Part shown: piece by piece, positions 9,942 through 18,987 of the stretch
Layout: each line of letters begins with the position of its first letter
How positions within the stretch are numbered: position 1 is the first letter of the stretch
Assembly: GCA_963802355.1 (NCBI GenBank)
Contig: CAWDIV010000015.1
Span: forward strand, 248,001-312,000
DNA length: 64,000 nucleotides
Direction of reading: 5' to 3'
Origin: SG8-41 sp963802355
GTDB taxonomy: Bacteria; Pseudomonadota; Gammaproteobacteria; Burkholderiales; SG8-41
Notes under the pieces: model-generated
Told to the model about the DNA's origin: nothing
Seen by the model: the letters and a program-made list of their open reading frames with translations, nothing else
Databases searched by the model: none
Position numbers and translations under genes: made by a program

Positions 9942-11969
9942 TCACGCCATCCCGATGCGCTTGGCGCCTTTGCGGAATAGTGCTGCGCCGTGCGCATCAA
10001 ATCGAAAGGCATCGAGAAAGTCGGCGATGCCGTATTGGGAAAGCGTCCTGCGAATCGCAGCGGCATGGGCGCGCGCCTCGCCGAGCGAGCCGGCCAGCGC
10101 GAGACTATAGGCCGCGATCGCGTAGATATGGGGATGCGCGTTGGGGCGAGCGGCGGCCTTGCCGGCCCATTCGGCGGCTTCCTCGAACCGGCCGAGACGC
10201 ACGAGCGCTATGGCGCGTGCACCGAGCATGCCGAAGAGAAGCGGGTCGAAGGGGCTGAGATGGCGCGAATAATCGGAGGACGAAATGGCGGCCTGTGGAT
10301 CGCCGGCCTGTGATTGCACAAATGCCAGCGTGTAATGCCCCAGGGCGAAGTTCGGGCTCAGTTCAATGGTCTGCTCCAGCTCGACGACGGACTGGTCATG
10401 GCGTCCGCGCAGCCAGAGCGCTCTGCCCATGGCCCAATGCGCGGCGGGGTCGCGATCGTCGGCCATGAGGCTTTGCCCGGCGGCTTCGAAAGCCCGGTCA
10501 ATTTCCGGCTCGCGCTTCGCCCAGCCCTGAAAGGCGTTCTGGAAATGCGTGAAGGACAGTCCGGCGTAGGCGCGCGCGAAGGTCGGATCGAGACGCACCG
10601 CCATCTCGAAGAAATGCCGGGCCCGCTCGTTGTCGGGTTCGTTGAACCGATACATGTGCCACAGGCCCCGATGATGAGCCTCCCACGCATCCAGCGAGTC
10701 CGGCGGCTTCAGAATGGCGCGGTTGCGCTCGATCGTCTCGATCTCGCTTGCGATGGAGGCAACGATCCTGTTGCCGATCTCATCAAGAACGAGCAGCGCG
10801 TCATCCAGCTGGCGGTTGAAGATTTCCGTCCAGACGATCCGGGCGGTACGCGTCTCCGCCAGTTCGACCGTCACGCTGAGGCGTTTGCCGTCGCGCCGCA
10901 CCGATCCGCTGACGACGTAGTCGACGTCGAGCATCCGGCCGGCCTCTTCCGGACCGATCTGCCGCTCATGCAGCGCGAACATTGTGCCCTGGGCGATCAC
11001 GAACAGGCTTCGCAGCTGAGCGAGCCTGGTGATGACGTCGTGGGCGAACGCGTCGGCAGGTCCGCCGCGGACGAACGCCGCGGTGGACCAGTCGACAAAC
11101 GGCATCACCGCTACAGAGGCGCGGCGGGTTGCAGCGGTGACCATATCGTTTCGGTCCTCGCCTACGGCTTCCGTTACAGCGGGAGCGATGGCCCCGCCGT
11201 GCGTCGGACCGGCTCCCTGCGCTCTGGCCGATCGCCATGCGTCTCGAATCGGACCACAGTCGAGACCCTCGGCTTCGAACAGGCGGACGGTCGCCGCCAC
11301 GTGCTCCTCACCTTCCCGAATCCGGCCGTGCCGGGCGAGAGCGCTCAGCAGGATCGCGTGGACATGCCGATCGAACGGGGCGAGTCGCAGCCACTGCTCC
11401 AGATATCCGAACACTTCGTCATCGTGAACGCTCTTGACGAGATGCTCGAGTAAGGCGGCCTGACAGCCTCGGAACCGTCGCCGCTGAGCGGTGAGCCATC
11501 CGTTGAAGACCGGGCTGCGATCGATCTCCAAGCCCTCCAGAAAGTCGCCGTTGAAGAGTCTGGACAGCGCTCGCTGCCGCTCCGGAGCGAGGGTCTCGAT
11601 GCCCTCTTCAGCTGCGCGCGCGATCTCGATCGCATCGACGAAACAATCCGCCAGATCGAGCCGGATAGTGTCTTCGCGGGTGTGGACGCGCCGGCGGCCG
11701 GGCTCGTCGACAATGCTCCTGATTTTGCTGAGGCACCAGCGGAGCTCTCCCCGCGGATCGTTGGGAACGTCCCACAGCAGCTCGCAAAGTTGGCTTCTGC
11801 CGACAGGAAGGGGCGCCAGCGCCAGATAGGCGAAGAGCGCACGCACCTTGCGAGATGCCGGCAGTGCCAAGGTGAGGCCGTCCCGGCAGATCGTCATGGG
11901 GCCGAACATGCGCACCTGGAGCGAAGGCTGGCCACCCGGCCGGCCCAGCCCATCAGATTCCACGGACAT
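9942..11969 (-). CDS. BTAD-type transcriptional regulator with TolB-like and TPR domains
   Basis: About 675 residues; an in-frame GTG at 11987 is an alternative start. N-terminal OmpR/SARP-like winged helix (VRMFGPMTICRDGLTLALPA, then LCELLWDVPNDPRGELRWCL), then a bacterial transcriptional activator (BTAD) helical domain to about residue 250. Next comes a TolB-N/adenylate-cyclase-associated segment (SVAVMPFVD...YVVSGSVRRDGKRLSVTVEL), then tetratricopeptide repeats (RHFFEMAVRLDPTFARAYAG, AHWAMGRALWLRGRH) to the end. Such proteins are usually cytoplasmic regulators with an unknown input. It is divergent from a methyltransferase gene with 141 bases between starts, so that gene is the likeliest target. 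Confidence 0.8.
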   Translation of the reverse strand: MSVESDGLGRPGGQPSLQVRMFGPMTICRDGLTLALPASRKVRALFAYLALAPLPVGRSQLCELLWDVPNDPRGELRWCLSKIRSIVDEPGRRRVHTREDTIRLDLADCFVDAIEIARAAEEGIETLAPERQRALSRLFNGDFLEGLEIDRSPVFNGWLTAQRRRFRGCQAALLEHLVKSVHDDEVFGYLEQWLRLAPFDRHVHAILLSALARHGRIREGEEHVAATVRLFEAEGLDCGPIRDAWRSARAQGAGPTHGGAIAPAVTEAVGEDRNDMVTAATRRASVAVMPFVDWSTAAFVRGGPADAFAHDVITRLAQLRSLFVIAQGTMFALHERQIGPEEAGRMLDVDYVVSGSVRRDGKRLSVTVELAETRTARIVWTEIFNRQLDDALLVLDEIGNRIVASIASEIETIERNRAILKPPDSLDAWEAHHRGLWHMYRFNEPDNERARHFFEMAVRLDPTFARAYAGLSFTHFQNAFQGWAKREPEIDRAFEAAGQSLMADDRDPAAHWAMGRALWLRGRHDQSVVELEQTIELSPNFALGHYTLAFVQSQAGDPQAAISSSDYSRHLSPFDPLLFGMLGARAIALVRLGRFEEAAEWAGKAAARPNAHPHIYAIAAYSLALAGSLGEARAHAAAIRRTLSQYGIADFLDAFRFDAHGAALFRKGAKRIGMA

Positions 11970-12110
11970 TTCCACGCCCGCTACCACGCCTCGCTGTTAC
12001 GGTTGAGCTCGACGGCCACAGCGCTTAGGTGGCGCCGGGCCTCAAAATCGCCGCCATCGCGAATGCGAAGCGGAACATCGCAGAACCAACCAGCAGAAAG
12101 GAAAAGGATC

Positions 12111-12962
12111 ATGGATACAGCCACTGTCATCACCAGCCAAAACCGCCTATCCACGGGCCAGGCGGACCTTAAAGCGCTCAAAACTCGCCAGCAGGCAGCA
12201 TGGTCCTCTGGCGATTATGCCCTTATCGGCACCACCTTGCAGATCGTCGGCGAGGAGCTCTGCGAGGCACTCGACGTCCGCTCAGGACAGAAGGTGCTCG
12301 ACGTCGCCGCAGGCAACGGCAATGTCTCCCTCGCGGCCGCCCGTCGTTGGTGCGATGTGGTAGCCACCGATTACGTAACTGCGCTGCTCGAGCGCGCACG
12401 CGACCGCGCCGCAGCCGAACGGCACGACATCGAGTTCCGCGAGGCCGACGCGGAAGCGCTGCCGTTTGCGGACGGCAGCTTCGATGTGGTCGTCTCGACC
12501 TTCGGGGTGATGTTCACTCCCGATCAGGACCGCGCCGCCGCCGAAATGGTTCGCGTCTGCAAGCGCGGCGGGAAGATCGGCCTTGCCAACTGGACGCCCC
12601 AGGGCTTCATCGGGCATGTCTTCAAGGCCATCGGCAAGCACGTTCCGCCGCCGCCTTACGCCAAGTCGCCGGCGCTGTGGGGCACCCGGGAACGGATCGC
12701 CGAGCTGTTCGAGCCGCACGCGACCTCGGTCAGAGCGGCGCAGCGAAACTTCGTGTTCCGCTACCGTTCGCCGGAGCATTGGCTGGAGATCTTCCGGACC
12801 TATTACGGTCCGGTACTCAAGGCCTTCGCCGCCCTCGAGCCCGCGGCGCAAGCGGCGCTTCAGCGCGATCTCATCGCATTGATCGGTCAATTCAATCGCT
12901 CGGGCGACGGCTCCATGGTCGTGCCCAGCGAGTACCTCGAGATCGTGATCACGCGGAATTAG
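12111..12962 (+). CDS. Class I SAM-dependent methyltransferase (UbiE-like)
   Basis: 283 residues from ATG 12111 behind AGGAAAAGGATC. Rossmann-type methyltransferase with motif I VLDVAAGNGNVSLAAA (about residue 65), an acidic loop VVATDY, motif II EALPFADGSFDVVVSTFGVM and a post-motif ANWTPQGFIG. This is the Methyltransf_11 layout common to menaquinone/ubiquinone-type and small-molecule methyltransferases. The substrate cannot be told from sequence. It is intact and stands opposite the BTAD regulator. Confidence 0.88.
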   Translation: MDTATVITSQNRLSTGQADLKALKTRQQAAWSSGDYALIGTTLQIVGEELCEALDVRSGQKVLDVAAGNGNVSLAAARRWCDVVATDYVTALLERARDRAAAERHDIEFREADAEALPFADGSFDVVVSTFGVMFTPDQDRAAAEMVRVCKRGGKIGLANWTPQGFIGHVFKAIGKHVPPPPYAKSPALWGTRERIAELFEPHATSVRAAQRNFVFRYRSPEHWLEIFRTYYGPVLKAFAALEPAAQAALQRDLIALIGQFNRSGDGSMVVPSEYLEIVITRN

Positions 12963-13003
12963 GAGTATGAGCGGCCCGGAGAACAGGCCCAGGAATTGAG
13001 AAA

Positions 13004-13060
13004 GGGGAATGGCCCCTTTCTGAGAATCCGAAGTGGCCTTGCCATTCCCTCCCGCGCCCC
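13004..13060. repeat. Dispersed hairpin repeat, copy 1 (stem GGGAATGGC/GCCATTCCC)
   Basis: GGGAATGGC at 13005-13013 pairs with GCCATTCCC at 13041-13049. It is followed by CCCGCGCCCCACAG. The ordering (stem, CCCCTT, variable loop, CCTT, stem, C-rich tail) is the same as in the copies at 19828, 36143 and 40708, but the stem bases differ in a compensatory way. Confidence 0.75.
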
Positions 13061-13146
13061 ACAGTGCCTTCAATGGTGTTCACACGATCCGGAATCGCAA
13101 GTTTCAGCTGTCAGAGGTCACTTAACCAACAGAAAAGGAGTTAGCT

Positions 13147-13642
13147 ATGAAATATGCCACGTATTCAATCACCGCTTTTGTTGTCGCGCTTTCGCTTGGC
13201 GCCGCCGCAAACCTCGGCATGTCCACGCAGCCGCTACGCCGCCGAGCACCATCACACGGTAGTGTCCGGCGATGCCGTCAAATGGGGCCCGGCTCCGGCG
13301 TCCCTGCCGCCAGGCGCGCAAGCCTCCCCGCTGCTCGGCAGCCCGGCAAAGGAAGGGCCGTTCGTGCTGCGCCTGAAGTTCCCCGCAGGCTTCGTCATCC
13401 CGCCTCATCGCCACTCGAAGGACGAGTTCGTCACCGTGATCGCGGGAAGAGTCGCTATCTCGTCCGGCGAGAAAGTGGATCGCGCGGCGCTCAAATCGGT
13501 GCCGCCGGCGAGCTTCATCCACCTCCCGGCCGGCATGCCGCACTACCTTTGGTCCGAAGTGGAGTCGATCGTGCAGATCAACGGCGTCGGCCCCTTCGAC
13601 GTGACCTACATCGATCCGAAGGACGACCCGCGCAAGCAGTAG
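13147..13642 (+). CDS. Exported cupin-domain protein (one frameshift)
   Basis: Start ATG 13147 behind AAAAGGAGTTAGCT. A signal peptide is readable (MKYATYSITAFVVALSLGAA). The frame then moves near 13225, after which the mature part is open to 13642. The cupin motifs are PPHRHSKDEFVTVIAGRVAI (metal-ligand His-x-His and Glu) and HLPAGMPHYLW (second His). It probably binds a divalent metal in the periplasm; the reaction is unknown. A second, cytoplasmic cupin lies convergently downstream. Confidence 0.75.
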
Positions 13643-13777
13643 GTGCTGGAAGGGACCAAAGCCGCATGCCCGCCAGGCATTCCCAGGACGGCGACGAGCG
13701 CCCGAGCGATGTGCGCGAAAACGGGGACTGGGATGCTGGATTACTCCGTGGCAGCCTTGGCGTCTTCGCGGTTTGAT

Positions 13778-14116
13778 CTATTCGGCGGAGGGGTGCGCGC
13801 CCGCCGCAGTCTTGAAACTGACGAAGCGGGTGCCCTCTTCCAGCGCCTGCTGCTCGTGGTCCTGGTTGCCCAGGATCAGCGCGACTTCGCCGGGACCGAT
13901 TTCCCGCACGTCGTCGTCGATCCGCATGCGCAGCCGTCCCGCCAGAACCATGATGATCTGCTCGCTCGGGTGATGGTGCGGCTTGGCGCCGGTCCCCTTG
14001 GGCTCGGTGTAGTAACCAATCTCCAGCTCCTTCCCGGTAATGGTCGGGCCGTAAGCCGTGGAGTATCCCGGCGCTACCACCGGTTCCGGCATTTCGTTGA
14101 GCTTGAAAAATGGCAT
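13778..14116 (-). CDS. Small cupin-domain protein
   Basis: 112 residues from ATG 14114-14116, preceded by GGAGACCTC; an upstream in-frame ATG lacks a ribosome binding site. Single cupin barrel with KPHHHPSEQIIMVLAGRLRM (His-x-His...Glu) and a second strand DHEQQALEEGTRFVSF. No signal peptide. Similar small cupins bind a metal and act as isomerases, dioxygenases or regulators; nothing here decides which. It converges with the exported cupin gene. Confidence 0.75.
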   Translation of the reverse strand: MPFFKLNEMPEPVVAPGYSTAYGPTITGKELEIGYYTEPKGTGAKPHHHPSEQIIMVLAGRLRMRIDDDVREIGPGEVALILGNQDHEQQALEEGTRFVSFKTAAGAHPSAE

Positions 14117-14315
14117 GAGGTCTCCAATTCGCGGGATGAGGATTTCTGCGGGTGCGTTTATCGGCAAGCTGTACCGTCAAAGCTAATTGCTTTAAGCAAT
14201 GCCGCGTCCGCAGCGGCAAGGGCACTTTAGCAAAGTTCGGGGCAAGTGACGTCGAAGGAAGGTGGTGCGGAGAATCGAGTCTGGCCCAGCTCCACCATTT
14301 CCGGCGCGAGATGCT

Positions 14316-15295
14316 TTACTCCAAGTCCGACTCGACGGACTGGCGGCTCCTCTTCAACGCTGCGATGCGCTTACCAAGGCCCTCTTTGAGCTCATCGTGG
14401 TTGCTCCAGAACAGGACGGGCACGTCGGCCAGATCGAATGGCAGCTTCGTGCCCTCCTCTGCCGTTACGATGACGTGCTTTCCACAGCCCCGCGCGAACC
14501 CGACCTCGAAATACACGTTCGGGCTGGCTTGCGTTACATCGGCAATCACGAACGCGCTTTTGGCGATTCCCGCCTCTATGCGGGGATTGATGCGTTCCTG
14601 AGAGTAGTCTTCGTCCGTCCGTTCGGCGTCGAAGCCCTGAGACTGGCAAACGGCCTCATAGGATCTGAACACGTCCAGCCTCGCCTTGTCGAACGACATG
14701 ATGGCGAACACGTTCCTCGGCACCAGTAGCCGCTCGGACAGCTCCACGATACTTTTCGCGTATTCGGTGACATCCCCCCCGACTTCGTTCAGCAGCTCGT
14801 ATTGCTCGCTCTGGCTGCGATCCACCGCACGAAGGCGGGTTAGTTCCTGAAGGTATATCTGGAATCCGGCTCCGCCGAAGCGGGGGACGCCTAGAATCGG
14901 CTTTCTCGCCCAATGAGCCCAATTCCTCGCCAGGTAGGACCTTCGCCGCCGCCGATAAAAAAGGCGACGTCGGCATTATCGATCTGCTCGGGAACTCGAA
15001 GCTCCGGATGGGACATCGTCCAATCCGGTAACGCAGATGCGCGGAGGGTTCCATGCTTATGCGCGGGCTCAGCGTCCCTCTGCCAATAACTTATTACGTA
15101 ACGCCTCGGATCCCGCTTGTTGTCGATCAGCCATTGCTGCGCGGCATCCGCAATCTCCTTATCGATGGGATTGCGGCATCCGTTCAGTAATACGTGTCCT
15201 CCTTCGACGACCGCCCGTCCCAACGCTGCAACGAAGTTCCGGCAACCTTCGACATCCGATACGTCTCGGAGCGAGCCACCCACGTAGATTCTCAT
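14316..15295 (-). CDS. SLOG domain + TIR/deoxyribosyltransferase-like protein (one frameshift), candidate immune or nucleotide-signal protein
   Basis: The N-terminal 120 residues (from 15295) start MRIYVGGSLRDVSDVEGCRN and show a Rossmann-like SLOG/LOG nucleotide-binding fold (VVEGGHVLLNGCRNPIDKEI; NADVAFFIGGGEG). A one-base shift near 14930 moves the frame; the next frame (YLARNWAHWARKPILGVPRF) then runs without a stop into the C-terminal domain with NVFAIMSFD, RINPRIEAGIAKSAFVIADV and SPNVYFEVGFARGCGKHVI. That domain is of the TIR/nucleoside deoxyribosyltransferase-like type, with the ADVT and NVYFEVGFA motifs. SLOG plus TIR or deoxyribohydrolase combinations are known from bacterial conflict systems. 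No partner effector is next to it, so this is a single-gene candidate. Confidence 0.65.
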
Positions 15296-15447
15296 CTATC
15301 CTCGCGTGTCCTCACGTTACGCCCGAGTCAACCTTTGAACCGCATCGCTCCGTCGCTACTTCGTCAATTTCTAGCGCTCCCCTGACCCAGACGTTACATT
15401 GTTGTTTCGTAGGTTTTCCGCGTCCGCCATGAGGCCGGCGCGGTTCA

Positions 15448-15537
15448 GTGCCGTTCCACCCATTAGGACCCTGGTCGATTATCTGGAATGTCTGTCATTC
15501 ATGCTAGGCAGATTGGTCCGGCAATGTGGAACGGCAC
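15448..15537. repeat. 12-bp perfect inverted repeat downstream of moaE
   Basis: GTGCCGTTCCAC at 15448-15459 is exactly complementary to GTGGAACGGCAC at 15526-15537, which ends at the last base of the moaE stop codon. The 66 bases inside contain a weaker pair (AGGACC/GGTCC). It could form an extended hairpin at the end of the moa transcript, but there is no T-run. Confidence 0.7.
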
Positions 15538-15986
15538 TACCGCCAGCGATCCGCCGCGATGTCGTCCGACGTGCGCGCCTCGACCCAGCGCGCGCCTGCG
15601 CCGCTTTGCTCCTTCTTCCAGAATGGCGCGCGCGTCTTCAGGTAATCCATGATGAACTCGCAGGCCGCGAACGCATCGCCGCGGTGGGCGCTCGTCACCA
15701 CTACGAGCACGATCTGGTCGGTGGGCTTGAGGCGCCCCACCCTGTGTATGACCAAAGCGTCGTAGATGTTCCAGCGTCCTTTCGCCTGCCCGACGATCTC
15801 TTCGATCGCCTTTTCCGTCATGCCCGGATAGTGCTCGAGCGTCATCTCCGCAACGGCGTCGCCCTCGTTGACGTCCCGCACGACGCCGATGAAGCTCGCC
15901 ACCCCCCCGACCTTGGGATTGCCGCGGCGCAGCGCCGCGATCTCCGCGCCCACGTCGAAATCGGCGGTCTGTATCCGGACGGTCAT
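15537..15986 (-). CDS. moaE: Molybdopterin synthase catalytic subunit MoaE
   Basis: 149 residues from ATG 15984-15986 (MTVRIQTADFDVGAEI), the normal MoaE length. With MoaD it inserts two sulfurs into cyclic pyranopterin monophosphate. Family motifs: GGVASFIGVVRD, MTLEHYPGMTEKAIEEI, HRVGRLKPTDQIVLV and APFWKKEQ with the catalytic lysines. moaD is just upstream on the same strand, separated by 107 bases that hold a dispersed hairpin repeat; the ribosome binding site is weak in that repeat. No moaA, moaC or moeB is in the window. Confidence 0.95.
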   Translation of the reverse strand: MTVRIQTADFDVGAEIAALRRGNPKVGGVASFIGVVRDVNEGDAVAEMTLEHYPGMTEKAIEEIVGQAKGRWNIYDALVIHRVGRLKPTDQIVLVVVTSAHRGDAFAACEFIMDYLKTRAPFWKKEQSGAGARWVEARTSDDIAADRWR

Positions 15987-15997
15987 ATGGAACGAGC

Positions 15998-16079
15998 GGC
16001 GGGGAACGGGCCCGAAGGTGTCAGGAACCTTAGAGTGTAGGGTTCCTGACACCTCGCACCCCCCGTCGCACAATGACCC
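15998..16079. repeat. Dispersed hairpin repeat, copy 2, with inner 13-bp palindrome, between moaD and moaE
   Basis: GGGGAACGGGCCC at 16001-16013 is the 5' stem arm of the family. Inside, GGTGTCAGGAACC (16017-16029) pairs perfectly with GGTTCCTGACACC (16041-16053). The 3' flank CGCACCCCCCGTCGCAC(A)ATGA is nearly identical to that of the copies at 19828 and 40708. The family's outer 3' arm is missing in this copy. Confidence 0.8.
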
Positions 16080-16093
16080 TTCTTCATCGCCCG

Positions 16094-16348
16094 TCAGCCG
16101 CCAGTTACCGGCGGAAAAAACGCCACCTCGTCACCATCGGTAAGAGCCACGTCGCCGACTGCCATCGTTTGATTAACGGCAGCCCGCACCGGCTTGCTCG
16201 GCGCGAGCTCCTGCTCCCACACACCGCCGCGTGCGACCAGCATGGCGCGCAGGCTTTCCAGGTCGCGCACGCCTTCCGGCAATACGATCTGCTCCGAACC
16301 CGTCCCGAGTGTTTCGCGCAATCTCGCAAAATATAACACTGTAATCAT
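16094..16348 (-). CDS. moaD: Molybdopterin synthase sulfur carrier subunit MoaD
   Basis: 84 residues from ATG 16346-16348 (MITVLYFARLRETLG). Ubiquitin-like small subunit ending in the required Gly-Gly (FFPPVTGG), whose thiocarboxylate donates sulfur to the pterin. Internal motifs RAAVNQTMAVGDVALTDGDE are typical of MoaD. It lies upstream of moaE and downstream of mobB on the same strand. Confidence 0.95.
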   Translation of the reverse strand: MITVLYFARLRETLGTGSEQIVLPEGVRDLESLRAMLVARGGVWEQELAPSKPVRAAVNQTMAVGDVALTDGDEVAFFPPVTGG

Positions 16349-16393
16349 GGGGTTGATTATGCGCCGGCGATGCTCGGTTTCCAATATGGCGAA

Positions 16394-16888
16394 CTATCCG
16401 AGTCCCAGGTGCTGTATGACGAAGCCCGCGATCGCCGGGGCATCATTCAGATCGAATTGCGGCAGCTTCGTTTCGAGCGGCCGATCGCAGGCAATGGCGA
16501 CGATGTCCGGGTCGTGCGGATGCAGCAGCGGTTCGCCGATCGAAGAGCGATAGATCTCGAGCTTGGGCACCCTCTCGCGCTTGAAGCCCTCAACCAGCAG
16601 CAGGTCGCACGGCGAGATCTGTTCGATGAGCTCCGCAAAGCCCGGCTCCGGTGCGCCGCGCAGCTCGTGCATCAGCACCCAGCGGCGGGAGGAACTCACC
16701 AGCACCTCGGTGCTGCCCGCGTGCCGGTGGCGGTATGAATCCTTCCCGGGTTGGTCCACCTCGAACGAGTGGTGCGCGTGCTTGATCAGCGACACTTTCA
16801 GGCCGCGAGCCACGAAAAGCGGAATCAGGCGCTCGATGAGCGTCGTCTTGCCGCTCCCGGACCAACCCGCAAACCCGAAAATCTTCAT
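16394..16888 (-). CDS. mobB: Molybdopterin-guanine dinucleotide biosynthesis adapter MobB
   Basis: 164 residues from ATG 16886-16888 (MKIFGFAGWSGSGKTTL). GTP-binding P-loop GWSGSGKT at residues 8-15, then LIKHAHHSFEVDQPGKDSYR and LLLVEGFKRE, all family signatures. It assists MobA in forming the bis-MGD cofactor used by DMSO-reductase-family enzymes. The 5' side is bounded by GGTGACC repeats; the region between it and modC contains only repeats. An upstream extension through the repeats is rejected. Confidence 0.93.
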   Translation of the reverse strand: MKIFGFAGWSGSGKTTLIERLIPLFVARGLKVSLIKHAHHSFEVDQPGKDSYRHRHAGSTEVLVSSSRRWVLMHELRGAPEPGFAELIEQISPCDLLLVEGFKRERVPKLEIYRSSIGEPLLHPHDPDIVAIACDRPLETKLPQFDLNDAPAIAGFVIQHLGLG

Positions 16889-16893
16889 ACTGC

Positions 16894-17202
16894 GTGACCG
16901 GTGACCGGTGACCGGTGACCCGTATCCTGTATTGACCGTGCCCAAGAAACCATGAATTCACCCGATCTCTACCACAACGAAAAATGCTGGTCGTTTTCTA
17001 CTAACCACTAGAAGCTATCTCAAAAACCTAGCCAAGAACGCAACACAATTCAGAAACAGACAGGATTGACAGGATGTACAGGATGAAAACGTCTGTGGGC
17101 CTTTTGCGGGGGTTATCCTGTAAATCCTGTTCATCCTGTCGGTTTTCCGTTTTTGAGATGGGCACTAGTCACCAAACACTGGTCACTGGTCACCGGTCAC
17201 CC
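16894..17202. repeat. Repeat-filled spacer: GGTGACC tandem copies and an ACAGGAT inverted pair
   Basis: Tandem GTGACCG units (16894-16920) are inverted at 17179-17202 (GGTCACTGGTCACCGGTCAC). Inside them, GACAGGATGTACAGGAT (about 17059-17085) is inverted at 17114-17140 (ATCCTGTTCATCCTGTC). No gene is present. The pattern of two nested inverted pairs resembles the repeats at 8781, 21223, 34553 and 37900. Confidence 0.8.
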
Positions 17203-17206
17203 TATT

Positions 17207-18295
17207 TCACGCGTACCCGCCGCCGCTCCGATCGAGCGAGACCGCCTTGATCAACGCGTAGACATCCAGGCCCGGCGCTAGCGCGAGCTGGTCCACCGCT
17301 CTCCTGGTCACGCGGGATCGCAGCATCACCGCTCCCACCGCGATCGTAACGTCGACGATGCCGTTACTTCCGCTGTCGATTGCGGCGATCCTGCCACGAA
17401 GCACGTTCTGGATACTGATCCCCTGCGGCGGCTCCAGGGCTATCGAAACATCCCTCGCCCGGACCCGGACGCGCACCGGCTCGCCGATGAGAGCGTCGAG
17501 ATTCGTGACCGTCAAGGTCCCGCCATCGAAAGCGAGCGTCGCGAGATCGTACTCGATGTCCTGCCCCGTAACCCGCGCGTCGATCACGGCGCCGCCTTCG
17601 AAGATTCCTGCAACCGGTCGCAGGTCCGGCCGGCCCATCACCTCCTCGACATCGCCGACCGCGACCACCTTGCCCGATGACAGCAGCACCACAGTATCGG
17701 CCAGCCGGACGACTTCCTCCACCGTGTGGCTCACGTAAATGATCGGGATCCGGACGTCGTCCCGAAGCAGCTCCAGGTATTGGAGGATCTCGCGCTTGCG
17801 CACCTGATCGAGTGACGCGAGCGGCTCGTCGAGCAGCAGCAGCCGGGGCCGGGAGAGGAGCGCCCTGCCGATCGCAACGCGCTGCTTCTCGCCCCCCGAA
17901 AGCTGTGCCGGACGCCGGGCGAGCAGCACGTCCAGTCCCAGCAATTCGACCACGTGATCGAACTCTCCCGCCGCGGGCGGCTGGGAAATGAACAGCCGCG
18001 AGTAGGCAAGGTTCTGCTGAACCGTGAGGTGCGGGAACAGGCGGCCCTCTTGGAACACGTAGCCAAAGTGCCTGAGCCGGGCGGGGACATGCAGGCCGCG
18101 CTCCGAATCGAACAACGGCTCGCCATCGAACGTAATGGTGCCGCGACGGGGCCGCATCAGCCCAGCGATGGCGTTGACGAGCGTGGTCTTGCCCGCCCCG
18201 GACTGGCCGAAGAGTGCCGTCACTCCGCTACCGCACGTGAACGCCGCGGTCAGGCGGAATGCGCCCTGCTCGTGCTCAAGCGCGACCTGGAGCAT
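17207..18295 (-). CDS. modC: Molybdate ABC transporter ATP-binding protein ModC
   Basis: 362 residues from ATG 18293-18295, inside the last codons of modB. Walker A GQSGAGKTTL, signature LSGGEKQRVAIGRALL, Walker B RLLLLDEPLASLD. The C-terminal 70 residues form the Mop/TOBE molybdate-binding domain usual for ModC (VLRGRIAAIDSGSNGIVDV). Energises ModB and, with ModA, imports molybdate. Last gene of modABC. Confidence 0.96.
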   Translation of the reverse strand: MLQVALEHEQGAFRLTAAFTCGSGVTALFGQSGAGKTTLVNAIAGLMRPRRGTITFDGEPLFDSERGLHVPARLRHFGYVFQEGRLFPHLTVQQNLAYSRLFISQPPAAGEFDHVVELLGLDVLLARRPAQLSGGEKQRVAIGRALLSRPRLLLLDEPLASLDQVRKREILQYLELLRDDVRIPIIYVSHTVEEVVRLADTVVLLSSGKVVAVGDVEEVMGRPDLRPVAGIFEGGAVIDARVTGQDIEYDLATLAFDGGTLTVTNLDALIGEPVRVRVRARDVSIALEPPQGISIQNVLRGRIAAIDSGSNGIVDVTIAVGAVMLRSRVTRRAVDQLALAPGLDVYALIKAVSLDRSGGGYA

Positions 18296-18983
18296 CGTAA
18301 CCGAGCACGCGCCGGGTTGCCCGCCGCACCAGCGCTTCCGACGCCAGCAGTGCCGCAAGAGACAGGATGATGGAAATCACGCACAGTCGCAGCGCCAGCG
18401 CGTCGCCCCCGGGCACCTGCGTGAGCGAGTAGATCGCAAGCGGCAGCGTCTGCGTCTCCCCTGGAATGTTGGATACGAAGGTGATGGTCGCTCCGAACTC
18501 GCCCAGGCTGCGCGCGAACGAAAGCAGGATCCCCGTCAGTATTCCCGGCAGCGCGAGTGGTAGCGTGATCGTCAGGAACGCGCCCAGGTGACCGGCCCCG
18601 AGGGTCTGCGCCGCGGCTTCCAGCTTCGGATCTATCGCGTCAATGGAGAGCCTGATGGCGCGCACCATCAGCGGAAACCCCATCACAGCGCAGGCAATCG
18701 CCGCTCCCGTCCAGCGGAACGCGACCACCACGCCAAACCAGTCCTCAAGCCATGCCCCGAGCGGCCCGCGGCGGCCGAGCAGGATCAACAGGAAGTAACC
18801 GATGACCACCGGCGGCAATACCAGCGGCAGGTGGACGAACGCGTCCGCGAGGCTCTTGCCGGGAAAGTCGCGGCGCGCCAGTACATGCGCCACGGCGATC
18901 GCAAACGGCAGGCTCGCGAGCACGCTCCATACCGCCACCTTCAGGCTCAGAAGAATGATGTCGACTTCCGTTGCAGAGAACAC
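18276..18983 (-). CDS. modB: Molybdate ABC transporter permease ModB
   Basis: 235 residues with about five membrane helices and the binding-protein-dependent transport motif (EAAAQTLGAGHLGAFLTITL). Starts MFSATEVDIILLSLKVAVW, as ModB proteins do. It begins 4 bases after the modA stop and overlaps the modC start by 20 bases, so the three genes are one transcription unit. Confidence 0.96.
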   Translation of the reverse strand: MFSATEVDIILLSLKVAVWSVLASLPFAIAVAHVLARRDFPGKSLADAFVHLPLVLPPVVIGYFLLILLGRRGPLGAWLEDWFGVVVAFRWTGAAIACAVMGFPLMVRAIRLSIDAIDPKLEAAAQTLGAGHLGAFLTITLPLALPGILTGILLSFARSLGEFGATITFVSNIPGETQTLPLAIYSLTQVPGGDALALRLCVISIILSLAALLASEALVRRATRRVLGYDAPGRA

Positions 18984-18987
18984 CGTC

